Shown here: in pieces, positions 33,881-43,782 of the stretch
How positions within the stretch are numbered: the first letter of the stretch is position 1
Layout of the letters: each line of letters starts with the position of its first letter
NCBI RefSeq assembly: GCF_021545335.1
Contig: NZ_CP089312.1
Span: 868,001-932,000, forward strand
Reading direction: 5' to 3'
DNA from: Streptomyces sp. GQFP
Lineage (GTDB): Bacteria; Actinomycetota; Actinomycetes; Streptomycetales; Streptomycetaceae
DNA: 64,000 nt
The notes under the pieces: generated by a model
Databases searched by the model: none
What the model saw: only the letters and a program-made list of their open reading frames with translations
Told to the model about the DNA's origin: nothing
Position numbers and translations under genes: made by a program

Positions 33881-36800
33881 CCCACCGGCACTCATACCAA
33901 GACGCGGCCGTGGTCGTGGCAGAACGCGTGCGGCCGTTCTGGCCCTGGCCCTCCTCGCACCCGCACTGGTGGCCTCCTTCCCCGTCGCCTCGGCCGCGGA
34001 CGACCGCGCGGAGATCACCGCCGAGGTCTCCGAGACCCTGGAGGAGAAGAAGGCCGCCGATGTGTGGCTGGTCTTCGAGGACGAGGCCGATCTGTCGAAG
34101 GCCGCCGAGACCGAGGGCTGGACCGACCGCGGCGAGGCCGTCATCAACGCGCTCAAGGCGGCCGCCGGCGCCGCCCAGGCGGAGACCGCTGCCCAACTGC
34201 GGGGCGAGGGCGCGGAGTTCACCTCGTACTGGATCTCCAACCAGATCCATGTGCCGGGGGCCTCGGAGAAGCTCGTCACCGAACTGGCCGAGCTGCCCGG
34301 CATCCAGAAGATCACCGAGTCGCAGCCGACCGAGCTGATCGAGCCGACGGACGCCAAGGACGCCGCCGAGGTCAACTCCGTGGAATGGGGCCTGGCCGCG
34401 ATCAACGCCGACGATGTGTGGTCGGAGCGCGGCGCCACCGGGCAGGGCATCACGGTTGCCAGCATCGACTCCGGGGTTCAGTACGACCATCCGGCGCTCG
34501 TCGCCCAGTACCGGGGCTCGCAGGACGACGGCACCTACAACCACAACTACAACTGGTACGACCCGGCCGCCGTCTGCGGCACCCCGTCCGTGGCTCCCTG
34601 CGACAACTACGGTCACGGCACCCACACCATGGGCACCATGGTCGGCGACGACGGCGCCGGCAATCAGATCGGGGTCGCGCCCGGCGCGAAGTGGATCGCC
34701 GCGAAGGGCTGCGAGTCGAACAGCTGCACCACCGAGTCGTTGCTCGCCTCGGCGCAGTGGATGCTCGCCCCGACCGACCTGAGCGGGCAGAACGCGCGCG
34801 CCGATCTGCGCCCCGACATCATCAACAACTCCTGGGGCGAGACCAACGGCGGCGACGAGAACCCCTTCTTCGACGACATCGTGACGGCATGGACCGCCTC
34901 CGGGATCTTCGGGGTCTTCTCGAACGGCAACGACGGCCCGAACTGCGACACGGCCGGTTCGCCCGCCGACTCCTCGTCCGCCTACGCGGTCGGCGCCTTC
35001 ACCAGCGCCGGGTCCATCGCCTCGTACTCCAGCCGCGGGCCCGGCGCCGACGGCAAGGTGAAGCCGGACATCGCCGCCCCCGGCAGCAGCGTGCGCTCGT
35101 CCCTGCCCGGCGGCGGCTACGGCTCCTCGTCCGGTACGTCGATGGCGGCGCCGCATGTCGCGGGCACGGTCGCGCTGCTGTGGTCCGCGTCGCCCGGGCT
35201 GATCGGCCGGTACCAGGAGACCGTCGCGATCCTCGACGACACCGCCGTGGACGTGGACGAAACCACCTGTGGCGGCAGCGCCGACGACAACAACACCTGG
35301 GGCGAGGGCAAGCTGGACGCCCTGGCCGCCGTCCGGCGCGCGCCCGGCGCCGAGGCGGGCACGCTGAGCGGCACCGTCACGGACCAGTCCACCGGCAAGC
35401 CCGTCCCGGGCGCCCGCGTCAGTCTGACCGGTGCCTCCGACCGCAATGTCACCACCGAGGCCGACGGCACGTACCAACTGACCGTGACGCCCGGCGAGTA
35501 CACCGTGAAGGCCTCGATCTACGGATACGAGACCGGAACCGCGACCGTCACCGTCGCCGACAAGGCCGCCGTCACCCAGGACTTCGCGCTCGCGGCCAAG
35601 GCGGTGTGGAAGGTCTCGGGGACGGTGTCGAGGGATGACGGGGGCAAGGCGGTCGCCGGGGCCACGGTGTCCCTGTCGGACACACCGGTCCAGCCGGTGG
35701 TCTCCGACGCCGACGGCCGCTACACCCTGCCCGAGGTCGCGGCGGGGACATACACCCTTCAGGTCGCGACTCCGCAGGGCTGTCTGGGCTCGGCGAGCAT
35801 CGAGCTCACCGTGGACGGCGACGAGAGCCAGGACGTGACGCTCGGTTCCAAGCGCGACAAGTTCGGCTACACCTGCGGAGTGGAGACGGCGGAGTACATC
35901 GAGGCGGACGAGCCGTTCGCCCTCTCCGGCGACGAGATGAGCGCGAAGATCGACCTGCCGTTCGCGTTCCCGCTGTACAACCAGGTCTACCGCAGCGGCT
36001 GGCTGGCCAGCGACGGCTACCTCGGCTTCCAGCCGCACCTGGTCTGGCCGTTCAACAAACCGCTCCCCGACAAGACCGATCCGAACGCGGCGATCTATCC
36101 CTTCTGGGACGACGTCAAACTGGACGGCACCTCCAAGGTCTACACGAAGACCCTGGGTGAGGCCCCGAACCGCAGGTTCGTCATCGAGTTCCGCGACGCC
36201 ACCATGTTCTCGGCGAGCTGGGTCCGTGTCGACTTCGAGACGGTACTGCACGAGACCACGGGCGACATCGTCTTCGCCTACCGCGATCTGAACCCCGAAG
36301 ACCCGTACGAGTTGGGCCACTCGGCGACGGTCGGCATCGAGAACGCCACCGGCACCGACGCCCTCCAGTACTCCCACCTGGGCTCCGAGCCCCTGTCGGA
36401 CGAACGCGCCGTCCGGATCACACCGCCCGACGGCGGCTACCTCAACGGCACGGTGACCGACGAGAACGACGGCGACCCGGTCAGCCGGGCCACCGTCACG
36501 GTCTCGGCCGACGGCGAGGAGATCGCCGCCACGACGACGGACTCCGCGGGCCGCTTCGCCTTCCGCGTCCCGCCGGGCACCGGCTACGACGTCTCGGTCG
36601 ACGCGTCGGGCTACTCGACCCAGTTGGTGACCGCGCAGGTGAAGAACGACGCATGGAGCGACCTCGGCATCGCGCTGCCCGCGGGAGCGCTCAAGGCGGA
36701 GGTCGACGGTGACCTCGACCCATGGGTGGTGAAGAAGGGCGGCAAGGCGAGCGTCCCGGTCAAGGTAACCAACACCGGCAGCAAGCCACTGACCTTCTCC

Positions 36801-38231
36801 GCGGGTGAGCTCGGCGGAGGGGCGCAAACGACCGGGGCACGCGAACCCGGTGAGGTGATATCCGAGTTCCAGGCACCGGACCTGAAGAACATCTCCGGCA
36901 CGGCCGTCGACGGGGAGGGCAACGTCTGGCTCAACGACTTCCCGTCCAAGACCCATGTCGAGTACGACAGGAAGGAACTGGAGCCCACCGGACGCGAGAA
37001 CACCGCCTGGTACTCCTCGGACGATGTGGACTTCACCTACGACACCCGGCACGGCCTGCTGTGCCAGCCGACCAAGATCGGGCCGGCGTCCCTGATCGCC
37101 TGCATCGACCCGAAGACGGGCACCACCAAGCACCTCGACGTGTCAGCGGTCGGCGGCGGGATCTCGCGCGGTCTCGGCTACCGGGCCGACGACGACACCT
37201 TCTACCTGGGCAGCGCCGACACCGGCAAGATCTACCAGGTGGCGGGCCTCTCCCACGAGAAGCCCGGCAAGCTGATCACCGGCTGCCAGTGGACGAAGGC
37301 GGTGTACGGCGTCGCCTACCACCCCGGCACCGGCGGGCTGTACCTGGTCGGCGGCGGCGACATCTTCACGTACGACATGGGCACCTGCAAGCAGACCGGC
37401 ACCGTACCCGACCCGGAGGCCCAGAAGATCGCGGTGAGCGGCATCGACACCGACCCGTCCGGCGACCTGTGGATCTCGACCCCGTCCACCAGCACCGTCT
37501 ACCGGGTGAGCAGCGGCCACACGGCGCCCAGCGACGTCGGCTGGCTGTCGACGAAGGTCTCCGACACCGCTCTTGAGCCCGGAGAGTCGGCGACGGTCAC
37601 CGTCACGGCGGACACCGCGGACCTCGAGTCGGGCACCTACAAGGCGTATGTGGAACTCGCCGCCGACTCCGGACGGGCCGGGCCGGTGACGCTTCCGGTC
37701 AAGCTCGTGGTCTCCGCCCATCAGCAGGCCGTCGACGCGGGGGCCCGTGACACGTACACCGACAGCTCCGGTACGCGATGGAGCGCCGACCGCGAATACC
37801 GCGCCGACTCCTTCGGCTGGACGGGAAGTTCACGCGTCGTCTCGCTCGGCTCCTCCACCGCCATCGCGGGTACGGCGGACGACAAGCTGTACCGCACCCA
37901 GCGCGAGGGCATGGACGCCTACCGGTTCGACAACCTCCCGTCCGGCCCCTACCAGGTGACGCTCGAATTCGCCGAGCCGAGGAAGGGCACCGCGCCCGGC
38001 TCGCGGGCCTTCGATGTCACCGCCAACGGGAGGACGACGCTGTCCGGATACGACATCACCGAGGCGGTCGGCACACTGACCGCGGACCGGCAGACCTTCC
38101 TGGTGACCGTCGGCGAAGGCGGCCATGTCACGGTCGGTTTCACCGGCCGGAGAGGCTCGCTGCCACCGGTGCTGAGCGGGATCAGCCTGGTGCACCGCCC
38201 TGATCTGGCTGATCTGGCCGATCTGGGCTGA
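33864..38231 (+). CDS. Secreted S8 subtilisin-like protease with multidomain C-terminus
   Basis: A 1455-aa protein. An N-terminal signal peptide (hydrophobic 24-41, cleavage likely after A45) and an inhibitor-like propeptide up to about 165 precede the S8 domain. The catalytic triad is Asp202 (SIDSGV), His251 (YGHGTHT) and Ser426 (GTSMAAPHVAG). Then two carboxypeptidase-regulatory-like (CarbopepD_reg) domains at about 490-570 and 575-655, a nidogen-like beta domain, a third CarbopepD_reg near 855-925, a beta-propeller-like region to about 1220, and a C-terminal malectin-like domain (VDAGARDTYTDSSG). No membrane anchor at the end. The architecture resembles bacillopeptidase-F-like secreted proteases and fits extracellular protein breakdown. 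Confidence 0.95.
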   Translation: MPFPDSPPALIPRRGRGRGRTRAAVLALALLAPALVASFPVASAADDRAEITAEVSETLEEKKAADVWLVFEDEADLSKAAETEGWTDRGEAVINALKAAAGAAQAETAAQLRGEGAEFTSYWISNQIHVPGASEKLVTELAELPGIQKITESQPTELIEPTDAKDAAEVNSVEWGLAAINADDVWSERGATGQGITVASIDSGVQYDHPALVAQYRGSQDDGTYNHNYNWYDPAAVCGTPSVAPCDNYGHGTHTMGTMVGDDGAGNQIGVAPGAKWIAAKGCESNSCTTESLLASAQWMLAPTDLSGQNARADLRPDIINNSWGETNGGDENPFFDDIVTAWTASGIFGVFSNGNDGPNCDTAGSPADSSSAYAVGAFTSAGSIASYSSRGPGADGKVKPDIAAPGSSVRSSLPGGGYGSSSGTSMAAPHVAGTVALLWSASPGLIGRYQETVAILDDTAVDVDETTCGGSADDNNTWGEGKLDALAAVRRAPGAEAGTLSGTVTDQSTGKPVPGARVSLTGASDRNVTTEADGTYQLTVTPGEYTVKASIYGYETGTATVTVADKAAVTQDFALAAKAVWKVSGTVSRDDGGKAVAGATVSLSDTPVQPVVSDADGRYTLPEVAAGTYTLQVATPQGCLGSASIELTVDGDESQDVTLGSKRDKFGYTCGVETAEYIEADEPFALSGDEMSAKIDLPFAFPLYNQVYRSGWLASDGYLGFQPHLVWPFNKPLPDKTDPNAAIYPFWDDVKLDGTSKVYTKTLGEAPNRRFVIEFRDATMFSASWVRVDFETVLHETTGDIVFAYRDLNPEDPYELGHSATVGIENATGTDALQYSHLGSEPLSDERAVRITPPDGGYLNGTVTDENDGDPVSRATVTVSADGEEIAATTTDSAGRFAFRVPPGTGYDVSVDASGYSTQLVTAQVKNDAWSDLGIALPAGALKAEVDGDLDPWVVKKGGKASVPVKVTNTGSKPLTFSAGELGGGAQTTGAREPGEVISEFQAPDLKNISGTAVDGEGNVWLNDFPSKTHVEYDRKELEPTGRENTAWYSSDDVDFTYDTRHGLLCQPTKIGPASLIACIDPKTGTTKHLDVSAVGGGISRGLGYRADDDTFYLGSADTGKIYQVAGLSHEKPGKLITGCQWTKAVYGVAYHPGTGGLYLVGGGDIFTYDMGTCKQTGTVPDPEAQKIAVSGIDTDPSGDLWISTPSTSTVYRVSSGHTAPSDVGWLSTKVSDTALEPGESATVTVTADTADLESGTYKAYVELAADSGRAGPVTLPVKLVVSAHQQAVDAGARDTYTDSSGTRWSADREYRADSFGWTGSSRVVSLGSSTAIAGTADDKLYRTQREGMDAYRFDNLPSGPYQVTLEFAEPRKGTAPGSRAFDVTANGRTTLSGYDITEAVGTLTADRQTFLVTVGEGGHVTVGFTGRRGSLPPVLSGISLVHRPDLADLADLG

Positions 38232-38246
38232 CACCCGGCGCCGCTG

Positions 38247-38281
38247 CCTGCCCTCGCCCGGGTCCGCCGGGCGAGGGCAGG
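38247..38281. terminator. Bidirectional hairpin terminator
   Basis: A perfect 15-bp stem (38247-38261 with 38267-38281) with a 5-nt loop, 15 nt after the protease stop, between convergent protease (+) and TetR (-) genes. Confidence 0.88.
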
Positions 38282-38338
38282 CTGCCGCAGGGACCCCTGA
38301 CCCTCCGGCCGCACCGTCGAGCCGTCGCCCGGAACAGG

Positions 38339-39058
38339 TCAGCAGCGTCCGAAGAGCGCGAACAGCAGGGAGTCGCGCAATGCCCTGAGTTCCGTCTCGT
38401 CGATGGCCTCCGGGGCATTCCGCCACAGCCCGAACTGGCCATGGAGTCCGGTCCACAGCAGCTTCGCCACCCGGTCAGCGGTGAGCGGGCCGACTCTGCC
38501 GTCGTCCTCGTCCACACAGGGAGTGACGGCCTGCCGCCAGGCGCGCAGCAGCCTGCTCATGGGGTGGCGGCCGGTCCGCTCGGGCGGCGGAAGGGCGGGG
38601 CCCGTGTGGAACAGCAGCTCGTAGCGGCGTGGACTGTCCAGCGCGTGGCGGCAGTACGCGTCCATGGCGGCGATCAGACCCGCCCATGGATCATCGGCGG
38701 GCGCAGCCAGCCGTGCCGCACGCATCTCCTCCGCCAAGGTCGCGTAGACATCGTCCAGCAGCACCCACATCAGCTCGGACTTGTCCTTGAACTGTTTGTA
38801 GACGGCCGCGGAAGTGACACCGGCCTCGCGGGCGATGGCCCGTAGCGACACCGCGCCGGGCTGCCCGCTCTCCTCCAGCAGACGCCCGGCGGCATCCAGG
38901 ATCTCCTGGCGCAGCCGCTGCCCCTCGCCCCGAGGATTGCGCACTCGTGGCTGCTCCGTCTTCTCCACGACTACGGCTACGCCCGTCTGACCAGCACTCA
39001 TCGACCGCTCGACCCCTCTCGCACTTCGGATCCCGACAGTCTCGGACAACCCGCGCAT
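38339..39058 (-). CDS. TetR-family regulator (second P450 locus)
   Basis: A 239-aa TetR protein. The HTH lies at about residues 65-95 (VSLRAIAREAGVTSAAVYKQFKDKSEL), preceded by RNPRGEGQRLRQEILDAAGRLLEESG. It is closely similar to the TetR next to the third P450. The ligand domain has YCRHALDSPRRYELLFHTGP and LLRAWRQAV. The start at 39058 has GGGGGAGG at 9 nt; the internal ATG at 39001 would give 220 aa. Divergent from P450 no. 2 across a 116-bp gap containing inverted repeats. Confidence 0.9.
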   Translation of the reverse strand: MRGLSETVGIRSARGVERSMSAGQTGVAVVVEKTEQPRVRNPRGEGQRLRQEILDAAGRLLEESGQPGAVSLRAIAREAGVTSAAVYKQFKDKSELMWVLLDDVYATLAEEMRAARLAAPADDPWAGLIAAMDAYCRHALDSPRRYELLFHTGPALPPPERTGRHPMSRLLRAWRQAVTPCVDEDDGRVGPLTADRVAKLLWTGLHGQFGLWRNAPEAIDETELRALRDSLLFALFGRC

Positions 39059-39103
39059 CCAACAAAACCTCCCCCGGGGCTGTCCCCACCCGGTTCAATT
39101 GGT

Positions 39104-39137
39104 TTACGGTGTTAACGCGTAAGTAATCAGTGCTTAC
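39104..39137. promoter_or_regulatory. Overlapping inverted repeats upstream of P450 no. 2
   Basis: TTACG-N9-CGTAA (39104-39122) and GTAAG-N9-CTTAC (39119-39137) overlap in the AT-rich gap between divergent TetR and P450 genes. They are weak but equally spaced dyads and are candidate operators for the TetR protein. Confidence 0.45.
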
Positions 39138-39174
39138 TCAAGCCTCATCCCCCACAACGGCGGAGGTATGCGAG

Positions 39175-40470
39175 ATGACCGAAACAACTGTCCGAGACCC
39201 CGGTGACGACCACATCGACGACCACACCCGCGATCTGATCAAGCGCCTTTCCGGCGGCAACGACCGGTTCCCCTTCCCGATGCAGCGCTCCACCCCCTTC
39301 GACCCGCCGCCGGAGTACGCCGAGCTCCGCTCGAAGTGCCCGGTCGCCCCGGCCACGCTGTACGGCAAGAACGCCTGGCTGCTCACCAAGTACGACGACG
39401 TCCGCGAGGCGCTGCAGAGCGAGTCGCTGAGCGCCGACATCACCCATCCCCACTTCCCGCTGACCCCCGGCATGAAGGCCGGCCTGGAGGCGGCGGGCGG
39501 CGGCAACATCGGGTCCTTCCTGAAGATGGACCCGCCCGAACACGACGACCTGCGCCGCATGCTCACGCGCGACTTCATGGTCAAGCGCGTCGAGGCCATG
39601 CGGCCCAGGATCCAGGAGCTCGTCGACGGACTGATCGACAACATGCTGGCCGGCCCCCAGCCCGCCGACCTCTTCGAGGTGCTCGCCATGCCGATGCCGA
39701 ACACGGTCATCTGCTGGCTGCTGGGCGTACCCCAGAGCGACCACGCCTTCTTCGAGGACCGCACCACGTACGCCTTCAAACGCGACGTCCCCGACGACGT
39801 GCGCATGGAAAAGACCATGGAGCTCAACGGCTACGTGTTCGGCCTCGTCGACCAGCGCATCGCCGACCCGGACCTGGACCCCGAGGCCGACATCATCAGC
39901 CGCCTCGTCCACGACCAGCTTCGCAGCGGCCGACTGGACCGCAACGAGGTCCACGCCATGGCCATGCTCATGCTGGTCGCCGGACACGAGACCACCGGCA
40001 ACATGGCCGCGCTCGGCACCCTCGCGCTGCTCCAGCACCCCGAGCAGTACGAGGCACTCGGCCAGGACCCCGCCCTCGCCCCGGGCGCCGTCGAGGAACT
40101 GATGCGTTACCTCACCATCAACGACGACCCCAACTACCGGTTCGCCAAGGAGGACACGGTCATCGGCGGCCGGCAGATCAAGGCCGGCGACGCGGTGCAG
40201 CCGCTGACGTTCTCCGCCAACCGTGACGAGGGCCACTACGACAACCCCGACGCGCTCGACATCCGGCGCGGCGTCCGCGACCACCTCGGCTTCGGCTACG
40301 GCATCCACCAGTGCCTCGGCCAGCCGCTCGCCCGCGTCGAACTCCAGGTGTTCTACGAGACGTTGGCCCGGCGTATACCGACTCTCCGGCTCGCCGTACC
40401 GCTGGAAGAGGTCGCCTTCAAGACCGACGCCGACATCTACGGCGTCTGGTCCCTCCCCGTCACCTGGTGA
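39175..40470 (+). CDS. Cytochrome P450 (second)
   Basis: A 431-aa P450. I-helix VAGHETTG is at 268-275, EELMR at 307-311 and heme loop FGYGIHQCLGQ with Cys380. The ATG at 39175 (MTETTVRDPG) follows GGAGGTATGCGAG. It is followed by SDR, ferredoxin and reductase genes on the same strand, so the hydroxylase, an alcohol dehydrogenase and the redox chain are one operon. Substrate is unknown. Confidence 0.96.
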   Translation: MTETTVRDPGDDHIDDHTRDLIKRLSGGNDRFPFPMQRSTPFDPPPEYAELRSKCPVAPATLYGKNAWLLTKYDDVREALQSESLSADITHPHFPLTPGMKAGLEAAGGGNIGSFLKMDPPEHDDLRRMLTRDFMVKRVEAMRPRIQELVDGLIDNMLAGPQPADLFEVLAMPMPNTVICWLLGVPQSDHAFFEDRTTYAFKRDVPDDVRMEKTMELNGYVFGLVDQRIADPDLDPEADIISRLVHDQLRSGRLDRNEVHAMAMLMLVAGHETTGNMAALGTLALLQHPEQYEALGQDPALAPGAVEELMRYLTINDDPNYRFAKEDTVIGGRQIKAGDAVQPLTFSANRDEGHYDNPDALDIRRGVRDHLGFGYGIHQCLGQPLARVELQVFYETLARRIPTLRLAVPLEEVAFKTDADIYGVWSLPVTW

Positions 40471-40528
40471 CCTCGGCTCCCCGGCCGGCACCCGTAACCA
40501 TCCGAAAGTCCAGAAGGGAACAACAGAC

Positions 40529-41347
40529 ATGGCTTCCATCGATCTTGGATATGAGGGCTCCCGAATCATCGTCAGCGGGGGCGGCGGCGCGGGCATGGGT
40601 GCCGCGCTGGTGGCCAAGCTCACCGCGCTGGGCGCCGAGGTCCACGTCCTGGACCTCAAGGCCCCCGACACCGACACCGGCGCCGTCTTCCACGCCACGG
40701 ACCTGAAGGACGCGGAGGCGATGACCGCCGCCGTCGCCGAGATCGGCGGTCCGGTCACCCATCTGTTCAACTGCGTGGGCGTCCCCAGCAACAAGACCTC
40801 GAACCTGGACACCGTACTCATCAACTTCGTGGGTGTACGGCACCTCACGGAAGCCGTCGTCCCCTACATGCTGCCGGGCGGTTCGGTCACCACGATCGCC
40901 TCCCAGGCCGGGTCGGGCTGGATGCGCAATGTCGAGACCCTGCGCCCCCTGATCCGCACCGAAGGATTCGACGACGCCCGGGAGTGGTGCGAGAAGCACC
41001 CCGACGAGATCGCCCACGCCTACGTCACGTCCAAGGAGGCCGCGGTCATCTGGACCCAGTACGCCGCGGTGGCGCTCGGCGAGAAGGGCATCCGCCTCAA
41101 CTGCACGATGCCCGGGCCGACGATCACTCCGATGACGGCCGAGTTCGAGGCCGCGGTCGGGAAGGACTTCTGGGACTCCTTCCCGATCCCGCTCGGCCGC
41201 CCGGCCACCCCCGAGGAGCAGGCCGATGTCCTTCTCTTCCTCGGCAGTTCGGCCGCCTCCTGCGTCACGGGGGCCCCGGTGATCACCGACGGCGGCACGA
41301 TGGGCGGCGTCTTCACCGGCCTGCTCGAAATGCCGTTCCCGAACTGA
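40529..41347 (+). CDS. SDR-family oxidoreductase, 3-alpha-hydroxysteroid dehydrogenase-like
   Basis: A 272-aa SDR. The Rossmann motif is SGGGGAGMGAA, followed by LFNCVG, TIASQAG with the catalytic Ser, and YVTSKEAA with Tyr/Lys; between them is the long insertion (ETLRPLIRTEGFDDAREWCEKHPDEI) seen in 3-alpha-HSD/carbonyl reductases of the Comamonas type. PGPTITPM and VTGAPVITDGG close the protein. RBS AGAAGGGAA precedes the ATG. Steroid use is suggested by this insertion and the P450 next to it, not proved. Confidence 0.87.
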   Translation: MASIDLGYEGSRIIVSGGGGAGMGAALVAKLTALGAEVHVLDLKAPDTDTGAVFHATDLKDAEAMTAAVAEIGGPVTHLFNCVGVPSNKTSNLDTVLINFVGVRHLTEAVVPYMLPGGSVTTIASQAGSGWMRNVETLRPLIRTEGFDDAREWCEKHPDEIAHAYVTSKEAAVIWTQYAAVALGEKGIRLNCTMPGPTITPMTAEFEAAVGKDFWDSFPIPLGRPATPEEQADVLLFLGSSAASCVTGAPVITDGGTMGGVFTGLLEMPFPN

Positions 41348-41426
41348 CCCCCCCGGCGGTGTCCCGTACAGGCCTGTGCGGGACACCGCTTCCCCTGAGC
41401 CCCCCCACTGGAAGGCGGATCCATAT

Positions 41427-41633
41427 ATGACCACCATGAAAGTCGAGGTCGACGTCCCGAAGTGCGTCGCCTCCGGGCAGTGTGTGCTGATCGCACCCGA
41501 GGTCTTCGACCAGCGGGACGACGACGGCATGGTCGTCCTGCTGGACGAGAACCCGGCACCCGAACTGCACGACGGCGTACGCGAGTCCGCGATGGTCTGC
41601 CCGGCGGCGGCCATCCGGCTGCAGGAGGTATGA
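41427..41633 (+). CDS. [3Fe-4S] ferredoxin for P450 no. 2
   Basis: A 68-aa ferredoxin with Cys13, Cys19 and Cys58 (fourth ligand absent), similar in length and sequence to the ferredoxin at 7.8 kb. The ATG at 41427 (MTTMKVEV) was preferred over the longer reading frame because of the preceding GGAAGG. It transfers electrons to the P450 encoded two genes upstream. Confidence 0.95.
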   Translation: MTTMKVEVDVPKCVASGQCVLIAPEVFDQRDDDGMVVLLDENPAPELHDGVRESAMVCPAAAIRLQEV

Positions 41634-41634
41634 C

Positions 41635-42837
41635 ATGGAGCGGGTTGTCATCGTCGGCGCCTCCGCCGGCGGACTGGCGACCGCGGAGACCCTGCGCAGG
41701 CACGGTTACGAGGGCACCGTCACCCTGATCGGCGACGAGCCGCATCTCCCGTACGACAGGCCTCCGTTGTCCAAGCAGATCCTCAGCGGAGAGTGGGGAC
41801 CCGACCGGCTCCCCCTTCGCTCGCGGGAGGACATCGGCGCCCTCGGCCTGGAACTGCGGCTGGGCGGCGCGGCCGTGGGCGTGGACGTCCAGGACCGGAT
41901 CATGGCCCTGGCCGACGGGGACACGGTCGGCTACGACGCCCTGGTCGTCGCCACCGGAGTCCGGCCCCGGCGCCTGCCGGGCAGCACGGGCGTGCGCGGG
42001 GTGCATGTCATCCGCACCCTGGAGGACGCGACCGCGCTGAAGGAACGGCTGGCGCCGGGGCGGCGTCTGGTGGTGGTCGGTGCCGGATTCATCGGCGCCG
42101 AGGCGGCCGCGGTCGCCCGCGGGCTCGGCATCGAGGTGACGATGCTCGAACCGGCACCGGTACCGCTGGCCCACGCCCTCGGCGAGGACATCGGACGCAC
42201 CCTCACACAGGCGCACCACGACCACGGCGTCGATCTGCGCACCGGCGTGACGGTGCGGGAGATCGTCTCCTCCGGCGGGCAGGTCACCGGAGTCGGGCTC
42301 ACGGACGGGACCGTCGTACCGGCGGACGACGTGGTGGTCGGCATCGGTACGCATCCCAACACCGAATGGCTGGAGGGCAGCGGGCTCACCCTCGACAACG
42401 GCCTCGTCTGCGACGAGTACAGCCAGGCCGCGCCGGGTGTGTGGGGGGTCGGTGACGTGGCCCGCTGGTACAACCCGCTGTTCGAGACGTCGATGCGGAT
42501 CGAGCACCGCACCAACGCCGCCGAGCAGGGCATGGCGGTGGCCCGCAACCTGCTCGCCCCCGACGCCCGCAAGCCGTTCGCACCGGTGCCGTACTTCTGG
42601 TCCGACCAGTACGACATGAAGATCCAGGCGTACGGCTATCTGCGCGGCCACGACGAGGTCGCGGTCGTGGAGGGCGATCTGGCCTCGCGCCGCTTCATCG
42701 CCGTCTACCGGACCGGCGACCACCTGGTGGGCGCCCTCTCGGTCGGCATGCCGCCGAAGACCATCCGCACCTGGCGCGCGGCCGTCGCCGCCCGGCAGGA
42801 GTGGAGCGCCGCGGTGGGCGACGGGCTCGCGGCGTAG
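41635..42837 (+). CDS. FAD-dependent ferredoxin reductase
   Basis: A 400-aa reductase, similar along its whole length to the one at 6.6 kb (GASAGGLATAETLRRHGY, PYDRPPLSKQILSGEW, VVVGAGFIGAEAAAVA, GVWGVGDVARW). It starts 1 nt after the ferredoxin stop (TGAcATG), so translation is coupled. Delivers electrons from NAD(P)H to the ferredoxin. Confidence 0.95.
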   Translation: MERVVIVGASAGGLATAETLRRHGYEGTVTLIGDEPHLPYDRPPLSKQILSGEWGPDRLPLRSREDIGALGLELRLGGAAVGVDVQDRIMALADGDTVGYDALVVATGVRPRRLPGSTGVRGVHVIRTLEDATALKERLAPGRRLVVVGAGFIGAEAAAVARGLGIEVTMLEPAPVPLAHALGEDIGRTLTQAHHDHGVDLRTGVTVREIVSSGGQVTGVGLTDGTVVPADDVVVGIGTHPNTEWLEGSGLTLDNGLVCDEYSQAAPGVWGVGDVARWYNPLFETSMRIEHRTNAAEQGMAVARNLLAPDARKPFAPVPYFWSDQYDMKIQAYGYLRGHDEVAVVEGDLASRRFIAVYRTGDHLVGALSVGMPPKTIRTWRAAVAARQEWSAAVGDGLAA

Positions 42838-42851
42838 CACGGCCGGTGGCC

Positions 42852-42897
42852 GCCGCGCTCGACCGCTCGTCCGGGACGGGGAGCGGTCGAGCGCGGC
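42852..42897. terminator. Bidirectional hairpin terminator
   Basis: A perfect 17-bp stem (42852-42868 with 42881-42897) and a 12-nt loop, between the convergent ferredoxin-reductase (+) and SDR (-) genes. Confidence 0.87.
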
Positions 42898-42993
42898 CTG
42901 CGACTGTCGCCGGCGCGGCACCCTCGATCCGGAGCGTTCCCTGTTGCGGGGACCGGCGAGAACCGGGCCGTCGCTCGCCGTGTGCGGCCCCTC

Positions 42994-43782
42994 TCAGGCG
43001 AGGGACCTCTCGGCATCTGACGCGGCGTCACCGTTGACGGAGAACCCGCCGTCCACGGTGACCGTCGCGCCGGTGACGAACGTGGCCTCGTCCGAGGCCA
43101 GCCACGTCGCCGCGTAGGCGATGTCCATCGGTTGACCGATCCTGGTGAGCCGGCCGCCGCCGGTGTGCAGGCCGGAGTCCCCACGTAGGGCGACCACCCG
43201 GCCAACGATCAGGCAGTTGGCACGGATACCGTCCGCACTGCCCTCCACCGCGAGCGTCCGCGTGAGACTGTTCACGGCGCCCTTGGCCGCACCGTAGGCA
43301 CTGAACCCCTTGAAGCCCGCCACGGACTGCCCCGAAGAGACGTTGATGACAGAGGCACCCGCGGCGGCGGCGAGGTGCGGCCAGGCGTACTTGGTCGTCC
43401 AGAACACGGAGCCGGTGAGCGTGTCACGCACGATGGCGTCCCATTCGGCCGTCGTGTACTCGTACATGGGCTTGACGGTGCGGGCCACCACACCGGTCGG
43501 GGCCGCGTTGTTCACCAGCGTGTGCAGCTCCCCGTACCGCTCCACAGTGGCCTCGACCGCCTCGCGGACGCTCTGCTCGTCGGCGATGTCGAGATACTGG
43601 AACGCGGCCTCGCCGCCGGCCTCACGGATGCGCGCGACCACCTTCTCGCCACGGTCCACCGTGCGCCCGGCGACCATGACGCGGGCGCCTTCGGTGGCGA
43701 AGTGCTCGGCGACGGAGCGTCCGATGCCCCTCGTGGATCCCGAGATCAGCGCCACCTTGCCGTGCAGCCTGTCTCCCGTCAC
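42994..43782 (-). CDS. SDR-family oxidoreductase
   Basis: A 262-aa classical SDR with SGSTRGIGRS, LVNNAAPTG, NVSSGQSVAGF and YGAAK, and C-terminal FVTGATVTVDGG. Its start overlaps the stop of the 72-aa gene by 4 nt, and the pair shares a promoter near 44.0 kb. It probably oxidises or reduces a keto/hydroxy group in the degradation route. Substrate unknown. Confidence 0.92.
   Translation of the reverse strand: MTGDRLHGKVALISGSTRGIGRSVAEHFATEGARVMVAGRTVDRGEKVVARIREAGGEAAFQYLDIADEQSVREAVEATVERYGELHTLVNNAAPTGVVARTVKPMYEYTTAEWDAIVRDTLTGSVFWTTKYAWPHLAAAAGASVINVSSGQSVAGFKGFSAYGAAKGAVNSLTRTLAVEGSADGIRANCLIVGRVVALRGDSGLHTGGGRLTRIGQPMDIAYAATWLASDEATFVTGATVTVDGGFSVNGDAASDAERSLA

Noticed and set aside
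32946..37133. A 1395-codon minus-strand frame across the protease gene
   Set aside because: Antisense to a well-defined S8 protease with a full catalytic triad; repetitive low-information composition.
39145..42921. Long minus-strand frames over the second P450 operon
   Set aside because: Shadows of P450, SDR, ferredoxin and reductase genes.
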